From Desulfobulbaceae bacterium (lineage in GTDB: Bacteria; Desulfobacterota; Desulfobulbia; Desulfobulbales; Desulfocapsaceae): a stretch of 6,784 bases of DNA. The stretch lies in NCBI GenBank assembly GCA_030599175.1, contig JAUVON010000157.1, forward strand, positions 1-6,784. The letters run 5' to 3'. Shown one piece after another: positions 1 through 6,784 of the stretch; position 1 is the stretch's first letter; each line of letters starts with the position of its first letter. The position numbers were made by a program, and so were the translations under genes. The notes below the pieces were generated by a model, which saw nothing but the letters and a program-made list of their open reading frames with translations, had not been told where the DNA came from and did no database searches.

Positions 1-1
1 C

Positions 2-724
2 CATGCCGTTGCTGTTGTTAAGGTTGGTGTGTTTTGTACCACCAGAGTCATGCTCTATATCTTTGGTACCGAGACGATGCATGCACTCAACCTCGGTATA
101 CCAACTGCCTATTTCGTCGGCTTCACAGTCCTGGCCGCTTCCATTATTGCCTTATCCAAGGATAACCTGAAAGCACGACTTGCATATTCTACTGTGAGCC
201 AGCTCTCCTATATAATTATGGGTGTAGCTCTGCTAACCGATCCCGGACTCCAGGGGGGCCTGATTCATATAGTCAATCATGGCTTCGCCAAGATCACCCT
301 GTTTTTCTGTGCTGGTGCCATCTACGTTGCATCCCATAAGAAACATATCTCTGAAATGGATGGCCTGGGTAAAACAATGCCCTTCACCTTCGGCGCTTTT
401 GCAATTGCATCACTTTCCATGATCGGTGCGCCCCCGGTGGGCGGATTTATCACCAAATGGAATCTTCTCATCGGCTCCGTTGAGGCTCACCAGATTGGTA
501 TTCTCCTCATTTTGATTGCCAGTACCATGTTGAATGCCGCCTATTTTGTACCCGTTACCTACAGGGCATTTTTTGGCAAAAGACCTGCGGGAGAGCCATT
601 TCAAGGAATTAAAGAAGCTCCGCTATCTATGCTGATACCAATTATCATTGCATGCACCATTTCCGTGTTACTTGGTATTTTTCCTAATTTCATGTTGCAA
701 TTTGTAAAGGCGGTGACAGGATGA
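2..724 (+). CDS. Proton-conducting antiporter-like membrane subunit (ND5/MrpD type), C-terminal half, 5'-truncated by window
   Basis: This is one of the ion-channel subunits shared by complex I (NuoL/M/N) and Mrp cation/proton antiporters, acting in the cytoplasmic membrane. The frame is open to the window edge. A GTG at 29 is only an internal valine, because upstream codons already read HAVAVVKVGVF, the TM8 signature of the family. So 240 residues are visible of a protein usually near 490-500. Numbering from base 2, His1 and Lys7 are the TM8 pair, DNLKARLAYSTVSQ at about 46-59 is the conserved loop and TM9 start, NHGFAK carries the TM10 lysine (Lys97), and GGFITKW carries the TM12 lysine (Lys152). 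Having both the NuoL/MrpA-type His and the MrpD/NuoM-type Lys in TM8 makes the exact subtype uncertain. Its stop overlaps the next start (ATGA at 721-724), implying translational coupling. Family membership is near certain; which complex it serves is inferred from its neighbours. Confidence 0.93.
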   Translation, partial: HAVAVVKVGVFCTTRVMLYIFGTETMHALNLGIPTAYFVGFTVLAASIIALSKDNLKARLAYSTVSQLSYIIMGVALLTDPGLQGGLIHIVNHGFAKITLFFCAGAIYVASHKKHISEMDGLGKTMPFTFGAFAIASLSMIGAPPVGGFITKWNLLIGSVEAHQIGILLILIASTMLNAAYFVPVTYRAFFGKRPAGEPFQGIKEAPLSMLIPIIIACTISVLLGIFPNFMLQFVKAVTG

Positions 725-975
725 TTATACAGATAATCGATTACCTGAAAGAGCGGCCAAAAACAGTGCGGGTTTCCAGCTACATAGGTATTGCAATCAT
801 GCTTATCTGGAGTGTTTTAGCTGTTGACAACCATCATGCACACACCTGGGCGGAAAAATACATCCCCGGTTTCTGGTCTCTTTTCAGTCTGGGCGCAGCT
901 GTAGTGCTTATTTTCTTTGCCCGATGGTTCGGTAAGAGTGGAATTATGACCCGAGAGGATTACTATGACAACTAG
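721..975 (+). CDS. Small two-helix membrane protein between antiporter subunits, uncharacterised
   Basis: This 84-residue protein is not assigned to a named family here. It has two hydrophobic stretches, at about residues 20-36 (YIGIAIMLIWSVLAV region) and 51-67 (FWSLFSLGAAVVLIFFARW). A short polar link between them contains HHAHTWAEKYIPG, and the acidic, tyrosine-rich tail reads TREDYYDN. The start ATG overlaps the previous stop by 4 nt, with AAAGG at 706-710 as a plausible ribosome binding site. The tail overlaps the next gene by 11 nt. Such tight packing between two antiporter subunits suggests an accessory subunit of the same membrane complex, perhaps a clamp between the two channels in the role that NuoJ/K or MrpB/C/F/G helices play elsewhere. 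That role is inference. I recall similar short proteins with the TREDYYD ending beside MrpD-like genes in sulfate reducers, but could not verify this. It is very likely a real gene; its function is unknown. Confidence 0.85.
   Translation: MIIQIIDYLKERPKTVRVSSYIGIAIMLIWSVLAVDNHHAHTWAEKYIPGFWSLFSLGAAVVLIFFARWFGKSGIMTREDYYDN
953..959 (+). promoter_or_regulatory. Shine-Dalgarno site for the 597-residue antiporter subunit, inside the preceding gene
   Basis: GAGAGGA lies 5 nt before the ATG at 965 and inside the codons for the RED part of the small protein's TREDYYDN tail. It supports the ATG at 965 over any later start, and fits coupled translation of the two overlapping genes. Confidence 0.75.
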
Positions 976-2758
976 TTTCATCCACCCGGCCCTTATCCTG
1001 ATATTTGGTGGCCTTCTTCTGCCTTTTGTCAAAGGTCCCTTCAGGAAGCCATATCTTTTCATAATTCCATTATTGACACTGCTGAATGTAGTCTACCTGA
1101 GTTGGCATCCTGGCGTCTACGGTGTAGTCAATTTCATGGGGGGAGACTGGACTCTCACCTTTGGCCGTGTAGACCGTTTATCAATGGTCTTTGGTTTCAT
1201 CATGGCTCTCATGGCTGTCATTGGTACAGTATACGGATTACACGTTAATGATGATCTACAACATATAGCTGCCTGGTTCTATGTTGCAGGTTCCTTAGGA
1301 GTCATTTACTGCGGCGACTACCTGGTACTCTTCCTCTTCTGGGAGTTAATGGCTTTTGCCTCAACATTTCTTATCTGGTTCAATAAAGATAAAGGATCCC
1401 TTGCCGCAGGATATCGCTATCTCCTCGTACACACCTTTGGCGGAGTGGTACTTCTTCTCGGTTTTGTTCTCAGGTATCAGGCGACGGGTGATCTCTCCTT
1501 TGTTCTTCTCAGTGAAGAGAACACACACCTATACACCTGGCTTATCATGGCCGGCCTTATGCTTAACGCTGCGGTGCCACCGCTTCATTCCTGGCTGCCG
1601 GATGCGTACAGTAAAGCCACTGTTACCGGCGCAGTTTTTATGTGTGCTTTCACTACTAAAACTGCCATTTATACCCTTGCCAGAGGTTTTGCCGGGTTTG
1701 ACATCCTGATCGTTCTTGGTGTTGTTATGGCCATTTACGGAATCATATATGCTCTCATTGAGAATGATATTCGCCGACTCCTTGGTTGGGAAATTGTCAG
1801 TCAGGTTGGCTATATGGTCGCTGGTGTAGGGATTGGAACTGCTCTTGCGATCAACGGTACATGCGCTCACGCCTTTGCTCATATACTCTATAAAGGGCTG
1901 CTGTTTATGGCAGCTGGAGCGGTTATCCACGCTACCGGGAAATCGAAATTTACAGACCTTGGAGGTCTCTACAAAAAAATGCCGCTTACCTTCTTTTTCC
2001 TGGTAATAGGCGGTATCTCCGTATCTGCTTTTCCTTTCTTTTCAGGTTTTGTGACCAAGTCCATGATCATAGCCGCCGGTTTTGAGGAACATCTTCTGAT
2101 CCCGGCTTTTCTCCTTACCATGGTCTCCGTCGGCACTTTTTTAGTGGCCGGCCTGCGTTTACCCTATCTTATCTTTTTCGGTGACACCAGGTGCAGCGAT
2201 GAAACCTGGAGCAAAGCTGAAGATCCACCGTGGAATATGCAGCTGGCGATGCTGGCTGCCAGTTTTTTCTGTCTGCTGGTCGGCTCATACACGCCATTTC
2301 TCTACAATATGCTGCCCTATACAGATGTTGCTTTCCACCCCTATGGCAGTTATCACCTTAGCGAAACCATGCAACTACTTGCTTTCACTGCTATTATTTT
2401 TATCTTTCTGAAAGATAAAATCGGCGCAAGGGCTACCATCAGCTTGGATCTTGACTGGTTTTATCGAAGAGGAGGACGTCTTTTCCTCTGGCTGGCTAAA
2501 AACCCTGTTCAGTGGCTCGACACCTGTTGGGGGTCAGCATACAAAGTAGTCGGCCTCTACCCTCTTATGACCACTGCACGGTTCTGGTCATGGTTTGACT
2601 GGCATGGTATCGACGGTATCGTAGACGGGAGTGCCAGATGTGTGCGAGCTATTGGCCGGAGAGTAAGTCTCACCCTGCAAAGGGGACAGATTCAGCAGAC
2701 AATTTATATTTCCATCACCTTTGCCGCTATTCTTCTGGTTTCGTATGTCTGGTTATAA
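965..2758 (+). CDS. MrpD-type antiporter-like subunit with NuoL-like C-terminal arm (597 aa), in the NuoL position
   Basis: This polytopic membrane subunit of the proton-conducting transporter family is probably a channel of a complex I-like pump. Visible family residues are Glu127 (FWELMAF, TM5), the broken-helix motif PLHSWLPDAYSKATVTG at 206-222, Lys232 in AFTTKTAIY (TM8), DIRRLLGWEIVSQVGY (268-283), Lys310 in HAFAHILYKGLLFM (TM10), and Lys365 in FSGFVTKSM (TM12). The TM7 lysine expected seven residues before His208 is Asn201 (LMLNAAVPPLH), a notable substitution. After the core and a helix at about 469-483 comes a long polar or amphipathic segment (about 485-578, including SLDLDWFYRRGG and IDGIVDG near 549-555), then a final helix at 579-597. 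This resembles the lateral helix and TM16 of NuoL. The ATG at 965 has GAGAGGA 5 nt upstream and overlaps the previous gene by 11 nt. The TM8 sequence resembles proteins annotated as Na+/H+ antiporter subunit D more than canonical NuoL, but the gene directly precedes nuoM as nuoL normally does. The transported ion cannot be read from the sequence. Confidence 0.93.
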   Translation: MTTSFIHPALILIFGGLLLPFVKGPFRKPYLFIIPLLTLLNVVYLSWHPGVYGVVNFMGGDWTLTFGRVDRLSMVFGFIMALMAVIGTVYGLHVNDDLQHIAAWFYVAGSLGVIYCGDYLVLFLFWELMAFASTFLIWFNKDKGSLAAGYRYLLVHTFGGVVLLLGFVLRYQATGDLSFVLLSEENTHLYTWLIMAGLMLNAAVPPLHSWLPDAYSKATVTGAVFMCAFTTKTAIYTLARGFAGFDILIVLGVVMAIYGIIYALIENDIRRLLGWEIVSQVGYMVAGVGIGTALAINGTCAHAFAHILYKGLLFMAAGAVIHATGKSKFTDLGGLYKKMPLTFFFLVIGGISVSAFPFFSGFVTKSMIIAAGFEEHLLIPAFLLTMVSVGTFLVAGLRLPYLIFFGDTRCSDETWSKAEDPPWNMQLAMLAASFFCLLVGSYTPFLYNMLPYTDVAFHPYGSYHLSETMQLLAFTAIIFIFLKDKIGARATISLDLDWFYRRGGRLFLWLAKNPVQWLDTCWGSAYKVVGLYPLMTTARFWSWFDWHGIDGIVDGSARCVRAIGRRVSLTLQRGQIQQTIYISITFAAILLVSYVWL

Positions 2759-2785
2759 CACTTTGAACTTAAGGATCACTTCGTA

Positions 2786-4327
2786 ATGGACCAACTACTG
2801 CTTAATACCGGCTTCCCAATTCTGAGTGTAATCATTTTTCTGCCCTTAGCAGGAGCACTACTGCTTCTCTTCACGAAAAATGATACCATTTGTAAAAATA
2901 TTGCCCTGCTTGTCACAAGCCTCGTCGCAATTATATCCATTTGGCTCATTTTCGGCTTTGATAAGAGTTCAGCACAGTTCCAATTTGGTGAACATTACAG
3001 TTGGATAAATACTCTTAATATTAATTATACAATTGGCGTAGACGGCATCTCTATTTTGCTGATCCTTATGACCACTTTCATAATGCCGTTTTGTGTCCTT
3101 GCCTCATGGTCTTATATAAAAACGAGAATTCAAGCTTTCATGATCTGTATGCTCATCATGGAAACTGCCATGATTGGTGTATTTGCCGCCCTCGACTTTG
3201 TACTTTTTTATGTGCTTTGGGAGGCAATGCTTATCCCAATGTATATGCTCATTGCCATATGGGGAGGGCCAAGAAAAATATATGCCTCTATCAAATTTTT
3301 TCTCTACACCCTCTCAGGTTCTATCCTGCTGCTTGTTGGAATAATCTGGCTTTACACTGCCAATAATTACAGTTTTTATATCCCTGACATGATGTGGCAG
3401 GATTATTCCCTTACCGCACAAGTCTACCTCTTTCTCGCATTTTTCCTTGCTTTTGCCATCAAGGTACCCATGTTTCCCTTCCACACCTGGCTGCCGGCTG
3501 CTCATGTAGAAGCTCCTACAGCCGGTTCTGTTGTCCTTGCCAGTATCCTGTTGAAGATGGGCACCTATGGCTTCCTGCGGTTTGCTTTGCCGATCACCCC
3601 GGAGGCAACCGTCATTATGATGCCATATGTTCTCTGGCTGTCTATTGCAGGTATTATCTACGGTGGCTTTACCGCACTTGCTCAGAGCGACATGAAAAAA
3701 CTCATCGCTTACTCTTCAGTTGGTCATATGGGTTTTGTAACACTTGGAATCTTTGTTCTGAATATTGATGGGGTTGAAGGTGCTATTTTACAAATGGTAA
3801 ATCACGGTATTACTACGGGGGCCCTGTTTCTTTGTGTGGGTATGATCTACGAAAGGACTCACAGCCGTGAATTGAATACCGCAAGAGGCTTAGGTAAATA
3901 TATGCCCATATTTATCACCTTCCTCACATTCTTTTCCCTCTCATCATTTGGTTTTCCCGGCACAAACAGTTTCGTCGGTGAATTTATGATTCTGGCTGGT
4001 GCATTTGAGTTTGACACCAGTTTAGGAAGATTCCCATATCTTGCCCTGGCAGCTATTCCAGGAGCTGTTCTTGCAGCTGCCTACATGCTGAGAATGCTTC
4101 AGAAGATCATCTGGGGTGGCACCGACAATCCTGATCAATCATGGATCAGCGACCTAAATTTGCGGGAAATAGTGACTCTTGCACCGTTTCTCTTTTTTGT
4201 ATTTTGGATTGGACTCGGACCACAGCCGTTTCTCGACTTGATACATACAAGTGTTGTGCAATTATTGGATCAATTTCATGCACATCAGGCTACTACTGTG
4301 GCAGCAGCCAATGTGCTGTTAAACTGA
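2786..4327 (+). CDS. nuoM: NADH-quinone oxidoreductase (complex I) subunit M
   Basis: NuoM is the middle antiporter-like subunit of complex I, pumping protons across the cytoplasmic membrane as electrons pass to quinone. Its 513 residues match the usual length (about 500-510). Every channel residue I looked for is present: Glu146 in LWEAMLIPMY (TM5), Lys226 in AIKVPMFPFHTWLPAAH (TM7), Lys257 in ILLKMGTYGF (TM8), His340 in MVNHG, and Glu399 in SFVGEFMIL (TM12). The last is Glu rather than Lys, as is typical of NuoM. The lysines and Glu399 sit eight positions before the E. coli Lys234/Lys265/Glu407 equivalents, so the spacing is conserved. AGSVVLASILLKMGTYG and DMKKLIAYSSVGHMGFV are characteristic. 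The start is supported by AAGGA at 2771-2775, ten nt upstream of the ATG, 27 nt after the previous stop. It probably shares a transcript with the two antiporter-like genes upstream and with nuoN. The electron donor of this complex is not shown here. Confidence 0.97.
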   Translation: MDQLLLNTGFPILSVIIFLPLAGALLLLFTKNDTICKNIALLVTSLVAIISIWLIFGFDKSSAQFQFGEHYSWINTLNINYTIGVDGISILLILMTTFIMPFCVLASWSYIKTRIQAFMICMLIMETAMIGVFAALDFVLFYVLWEAMLIPMYMLIAIWGGPRKIYASIKFFLYTLSGSILLLVGIIWLYTANNYSFYIPDMMWQDYSLTAQVYLFLAFFLAFAIKVPMFPFHTWLPAAHVEAPTAGSVVLASILLKMGTYGFLRFALPITPEATVIMMPYVLWLSIAGIIYGGFTALAQSDMKKLIAYSSVGHMGFVTLGIFVLNIDGVEGAILQMVNHGITTGALFLCVGMIYERTHSRELNTARGLGKYMPIFITFLTFFSLSSFGFPGTNSFVGEFMILAGAFEFDTSLGRFPYLALAAIPGAVLAAAYMLRMLQKIIWGGTDNPDQSWISDLNLREIVTLAPFLFFVFWIGLGPQPFLDLIHTSVVQLLDQFHAHQATTVAAANVLLN

Positions 4328-4355
4328 GTTAAAATAAACTCGTAAAGGTAACGCA

Positions 4356-5768
4356 ATGCTATTTCTCCCTGAATTAACGCTGTTAGGAGCTGGCCTGACT
4401 CTCTTCATTTTCAGTCTAGGAAAGCCAGGTAGTGGAAAAATAAGGAACCTGGCGCTATCACTGGCGGCTGTTACATTTCTTGCCACAATGCTTTGTATCA
4501 ACTCTGAAGGTACTCTTTTTTATAATTCCTACAAAGTAGACTTCTTCTCCCAGTTTTTCAAAGTACTTATTGCTTTAGCAACCTTCATAGTCATTATCTT
4601 CAGTGGCAAACTGGATGGTATAAAAGAAGATATTCAGCCGGAATATTACCTCTTCCTGTTCATGTCAGTCCTCGGCCTCATGATGCTCGTGTCCAGTGTT
4701 GAACTTCTGGCGATTTTTATTTCTCTAGAACTCTCATCATTTGCTGTATACCTCATGGTACCAATGAGAAAGGCAGGGAAGTTGGGCGGAGCTCAAGTAG
4801 AGGCGGGTATCAAATATCTTCTCTACGGGGTTGTGGCCACCGGCTTGATGCTCTACGGAATGAGTTATATCTATGGCCTGACCGGATCAACTCACCTTGC
4901 AGAAATTGCAGATAAACTATCTCGGATGTACAACCAACCCGCCGCCGTGATTGCTGTTGTTCTCGTTTTGGCCGGGTTCTTTTATAAGCTTGCCCTGGTG
5001 CCACTTCATTTCTGGGTTCCTGATGTTTACGAAGGTGCCTCCAATGAAACTACATCTTTTATCGCCACGGTTCCTAAACTGGCAGCGGTTGCCCTTCTTA
5101 TCCGCATTGTTACCCTGGTGACACCAGACGGAAATGCTATGACCCAGGTATTAATGGTTTGCGCCATAGCATCCATGTTCTATGGAAACCTTTCAGCTCT
5201 CGTGCAGACAGACGTCAAACGGTTACTTGGCTTCTCAGGGATTTCTCATGCCGGGTTTGTTCTTCTAGGGCTTTTAACGTTTGATCTTACAGGTTATGCA
5301 ACAGCTATGTACTACATCGTCGGGTATGTTTTTATGAATCTGGCGTGTTTCCTGGTTGTATGTACAGTTGCTCAAAATGGAGATAATGTTTCGATAGATG
5401 ACCTGACCGGCCTACATAAAAGAGCCCCGCTACTTGCACTTACATTAACAGTAGGTCTTTTCGCGCTTGCCGGCATTCCCCCCCTGGTTGGTTTCACAGG
5501 AAAATTCATGCTACTCGTCGCCGCATTAAAACAGGGGTACCTCCTCCTGGTCACTCTGGCAGCAATTAATACAGCTATAGCTATCTATTATTACCTTTCC
5601 ATCGTAAGAATTACTTTCTGTACAGATGATGCAGATCGAGGGAGTGTAATAACAGGTCGTTTTCATTACATTCTATGCTTTTCACTGATTCTGATCATAA
5701 TCATTATGGGTACAATCCCACAAAAATTTATTGATATAACAACTACTGCGGTTCAAACCCTCGTTTAG
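4356..5768 (+). CDS. nuoN: NADH-quinone oxidoreductase (complex I) subunit N
   Basis: NuoN is the antiporter-like subunit that lies closest to the core (NuoK/J/A/H) in the complex I membrane arm. It has 470 residues (family usually about 470-490). Conserved residues visible are Glu125 in SLELSSFAVYLM (TM5), Lys153 in AGIKYLLYG (TM6), Lys211 in FFYKLALVPLHFWVPDVY (TM7), Lys241 in ATVPKLAAV (TM8) and Lys383 in GFTGKFMLL (TM12). These correspond to E. coli Glu133/Lys158/Lys217/Lys247/Lys395. The YEGASNETTSFIATVPK region and DVKRLLGFSGISHAGFVLLGL distinguish it from NuoM. It starts 28 nt after nuoM, with AAAGG at 4344-4348, seven nt before the ATG. It is the last gene of the operon, since an intrinsic terminator follows within 60 nt of its stop. 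No missing key residue, frameshift or unusual composition was seen. Confidence 0.97.
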   Translation: MLFLPELTLLGAGLTLFIFSLGKPGSGKIRNLALSLAAVTFLATMLCINSEGTLFYNSYKVDFFSQFFKVLIALATFIVIIFSGKLDGIKEDIQPEYYLFLFMSVLGLMMLVSSVELLAIFISLELSSFAVYLMVPMRKAGKLGGAQVEAGIKYLLYGVVATGLMLYGMSYIYGLTGSTHLAEIADKLSRMYNQPAAVIAVVLVLAGFFYKLALVPLHFWVPDVYEGASNETTSFIATVPKLAAVALLIRIVTLVTPDGNAMTQVLMVCAIASMFYGNLSALVQTDVKRLLGFSGISHAGFVLLGLLTFDLTGYATAMYYIVGYVFMNLACFLVVCTVAQNGDNVSIDDLTGLHKRAPLLALTLTVGLFALAGIPPLVGFTGKFMLLVAALKQGYLLLVTLAAINTAIAIYYYLSIVRITFCTDDADRGSVITGRFHYILCFSLILIIIIMGTIPQKFIDITTTAVQTLV

Positions 5769-5824
5769 TGCTTTAGAAATAATTTTCTTTCTTTTTTATA
5801 GGAATTTACATTGATTTTTATGCC

Positions 5825-5855
5825 GGCCTTGAGAGTGACTTCTCAAGGCCTTTTT
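5825..5855 (+). terminator. Rho-independent terminator after nuoN
   Basis: A perfect 10-bp inverted repeat (GGCCTTGAGA at 5825-5834 and TCTCAAGGCC at 5841-5850) encloses a 6-nt loop and is followed directly by five T residues. It sits 56 nt after the nuoN stop and before the protease gene, so it should end the antiporter/nuo transcript. No A-run precedes the stem, so it does not look bidirectional. Confidence 0.93.
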
Positions 5856-5900
5856 ACTTAGACATCTCAAACTCTAAATTTATACGAGAATACTATTTAT
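5856..5900 (+). other. Leader region of the protease gene; no clear promoter
   Basis: This short AT-rich stretch lies between the terminator and the protease start. GAGA at 5886-5889 lies 11 nt before the ATG and could be a weak ribosome binding site. TAGACA (5859-5864) and TATACG (5881-5886), 16 nt apart, resemble -35/-10 boxes, but they would start transcription too close to the ATG to include that site. I see no operator or riboswitch. Confidence 0.35.
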
Positions 5901-6784
5901 ATGAATATGTGGCTCTTTTTTATTCTTTTCGTACTCACCTTCACATTCTTTCTTGAAGCAATTGTTTCCTTTCTAAACATTAGGGCACTTACCTCCACGC
6001 TTCCCAAAGAATTCGAAAACATTTATGACAATGAAAAGTATAAAAAATCTCAGAAGTATACAAAAATCACTGCCAGATTCAGCCTGGTACAGAATGGATT
6101 CTCCACTCTTATTACCATCCTGTTTTTATTACTTGGCGGTTTTAATATGGTTGATCTCTGGGCCAGAAGTTTTGGCTTTAGTGAAATAATAACAGGACTT
6201 ATCTTCACCGGTATCCTGATCTTATTCAGCTTTTTAGCTGGGCTTCCTTTTTCAGTCTATTCTACTTTCGTCATTGAAGAACAGTTTGGATTTAACAAGA
6301 CCACTGTTCAAACTTTTATTGTCGATATAATAAAGGGCTCAGCTCTTATTATTATTATTGGTACGCCTATTCTCACCCTGATTCTATGGTTTTTTATGTC
6401 AACAGGAACCTACGCATGGCTTTTTTGCTGGGTTGGTGTTTTTATAATATCGCTTTTCCTGCAATTCATTGCTCCTGTAGTCATCATGCCGCTTTTTAAT
6501 ACGTTTTCTCCCATTGAAGAAGGCGTCTTAAAAGACAATATCCTGCGCTATGCCAATCAGGAAAACTTTAAACTCCAGGGCATCTACACAATGGACGGAT
6601 CAAAAAGATCTTCTAAGCTCAATGCCTTTTTTACAGGGTTGGGCAATTTCAAAAAGATCGTATTCTATGATACCCTGCTTGATAAACTTACCGAATTGGA
6701 AATTGTTGCAATCCTCGCCCACGAAATGGGCCACTTCAAACTCAAACATATCACAAAAATGATAGTGGGATCTGCAATCCAAAC
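5901..6784 (+). CDS. Ste24/CAAX-type M48 zinc metalloprotease, N-terminal 294 residues, 3'-truncated by window
   Basis: This is a membrane-embedded zinc metallopeptidase of family M48 (Ste24/CAAX prenyl protease type), which in bacteria is presumed to serve membrane protein quality control. There is no stop before the window ends. Visible are hydrophobic helices at about 3-25, 61-82, 95-117, 140-166 and 171-197, the family segment VIEEQFGFNKTTVQTF (124-139), DGSKRSSKLNAFFTGLG (232-248), and the catalytic AHEMGH (HExxH: zinc ligands His274 and His278, catalytic Glu275). Family members are about 410-420 residues long, so roughly 120 are missing, including the third zinc ligand (a Glu in the C-terminal part). 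The ATG at 5901 is chosen because an in-frame TAG at 5859-5861 leaves no better start upstream; a second ATG at 5907 is possible. The gene follows a strong terminator and so is probably transcribed separately from the nuo genes. The family call is firm; the physiological substrate is unknown. Confidence 0.95.
   Translation, partial: MNMWLFFILFVLTFTFFLEAIVSFLNIRALTSTLPKEFENIYDNEKYKKSQKYTKITARFSLVQNGFSTLITILFLLLGGFNMVDLWARSFGFSEIITGLIFTGILILFSFLAGLPFSVYSTFVIEEQFGFNKTTVQTFIVDIIKGSALIIIIGTPILTLILWFFMSTGTYAWLFCWVGVFIISLFLQFIAPVVIMPLFNTFSPIEEGVLKDNILRYANQENFKLQGIYTMDGSKRSSKLNAFFTGLGNFKKIVFYDTLLDKLTELEIVAILAHEMGHFKLKHITKMIVGSAIQ

Noticed and set aside
29..31. GTG as the true start of the first gene
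   Set aside because: The frame is open upstream to base 2 and encodes the family's TM8 signature, so the GTG is an internal valine of a gene cut by the window edge.
1529..1930. 133-codon open frame on the - strand inside the 597-residue subunit gene
   Set aside because: It is antisense to a gene with clear family motifs, has no recognisable protein features, and similar shadow frames occur throughout the window.
5696..5708. Perfect inverted repeat CATAAT-C-ATTATG inside nuoN
   Set aside because: It has a one-base spacer, lies in codons for a run of Leu/Ile, and is AT-rich; it is probably chance and has no regulatory context.
5811..5861. Tiny ORF (TTG at 5811 or ATG at 5820, ending at TAG 5859-5861) after an AGGA-like site
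   Set aside because: It gives only 13-16 residues and lies across the terminator stem; the stem-loop with its T-run explains the sequence better.
5859..5886. Possible promoter TAGACA-16 nt-TATACG for the protease gene
   Set aside because: It would start transcription about 8 nt before the ATG, leaving out the only candidate ribosome binding site; AT-rich sequence produces such matches by chance.
6346..6360. ATT triplet repeat in the protease gene
   Set aside because: It encodes a short isoleucine run inside a membrane helix, which is normal for such a protein and too short to call a microsatellite.

Overview
The window holds the downstream part of a respiratory-type ion-pump operon, read entirely on the + strand, followed by a terminator and the start of an unrelated membrane protease gene. 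The base composition is moderate, there are ordinary bacterial Shine-Dalgarno sites, and the genes are tightly packed. From memory of similar gene sets, the order of two MrpD-like proteins around a short protein ending in TREDYYD, then NuoM and NuoN, suggests an anaerobic bacterium of the Desulfobacterota (Desulfobulbales-like). This assignment is inference, because no marker gene is present.

Layout: (1) bases 2-724, the C-terminal half of an antiporter-like (ND5/MrpD-type) subunit whose 5' end lies outside the window; (2) 721-975, an 84-residue two-helix membrane protein; (3) 965-2758, a 597-residue MrpD-type antiporter-like subunit with a NuoL-like C-terminal tail; (4) 2786-4327, nuoM; (5) 4356-5768, nuoN; (6) 5825-5855, a strong intrinsic terminator; (7) 5901-6784, the first 294 residues of a Ste24-type (M48) zinc metalloprotease, cut by the window end. 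Genes 1-3 overlap (4 nt, then 11 nt). Genes 3-5 are separated by 27-28 nt, each gap carrying a ribosome binding site. Genes 1-5 therefore look like one transcript ending at the terminator.

Together genes 1-5 would build the membrane arm of a complex I or complex I/Mrp-like machine: four homologous proton (or Na+) channel subunits in a row, one more than the usual NuoL-M-N set. No electron-input subunit (NuoE/F/G, NuoB/C/D/I) and no NuoA/H/J/K lies in the window, so the electron donor and the coupling ion cannot be read here. The points most worth a second look are the four-antiporter array, the replacement of the otherwise near-invariant TM7 lysine by Asn201 in the 597-residue subunit, the NuoL-like lateral-helix tail on that MrpD-type core, and the small uncharacterised protein between the two MrpD-like genes. 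I found no RNA genes, mobile elements, CRISPR arrays or convincing DNA repeats.
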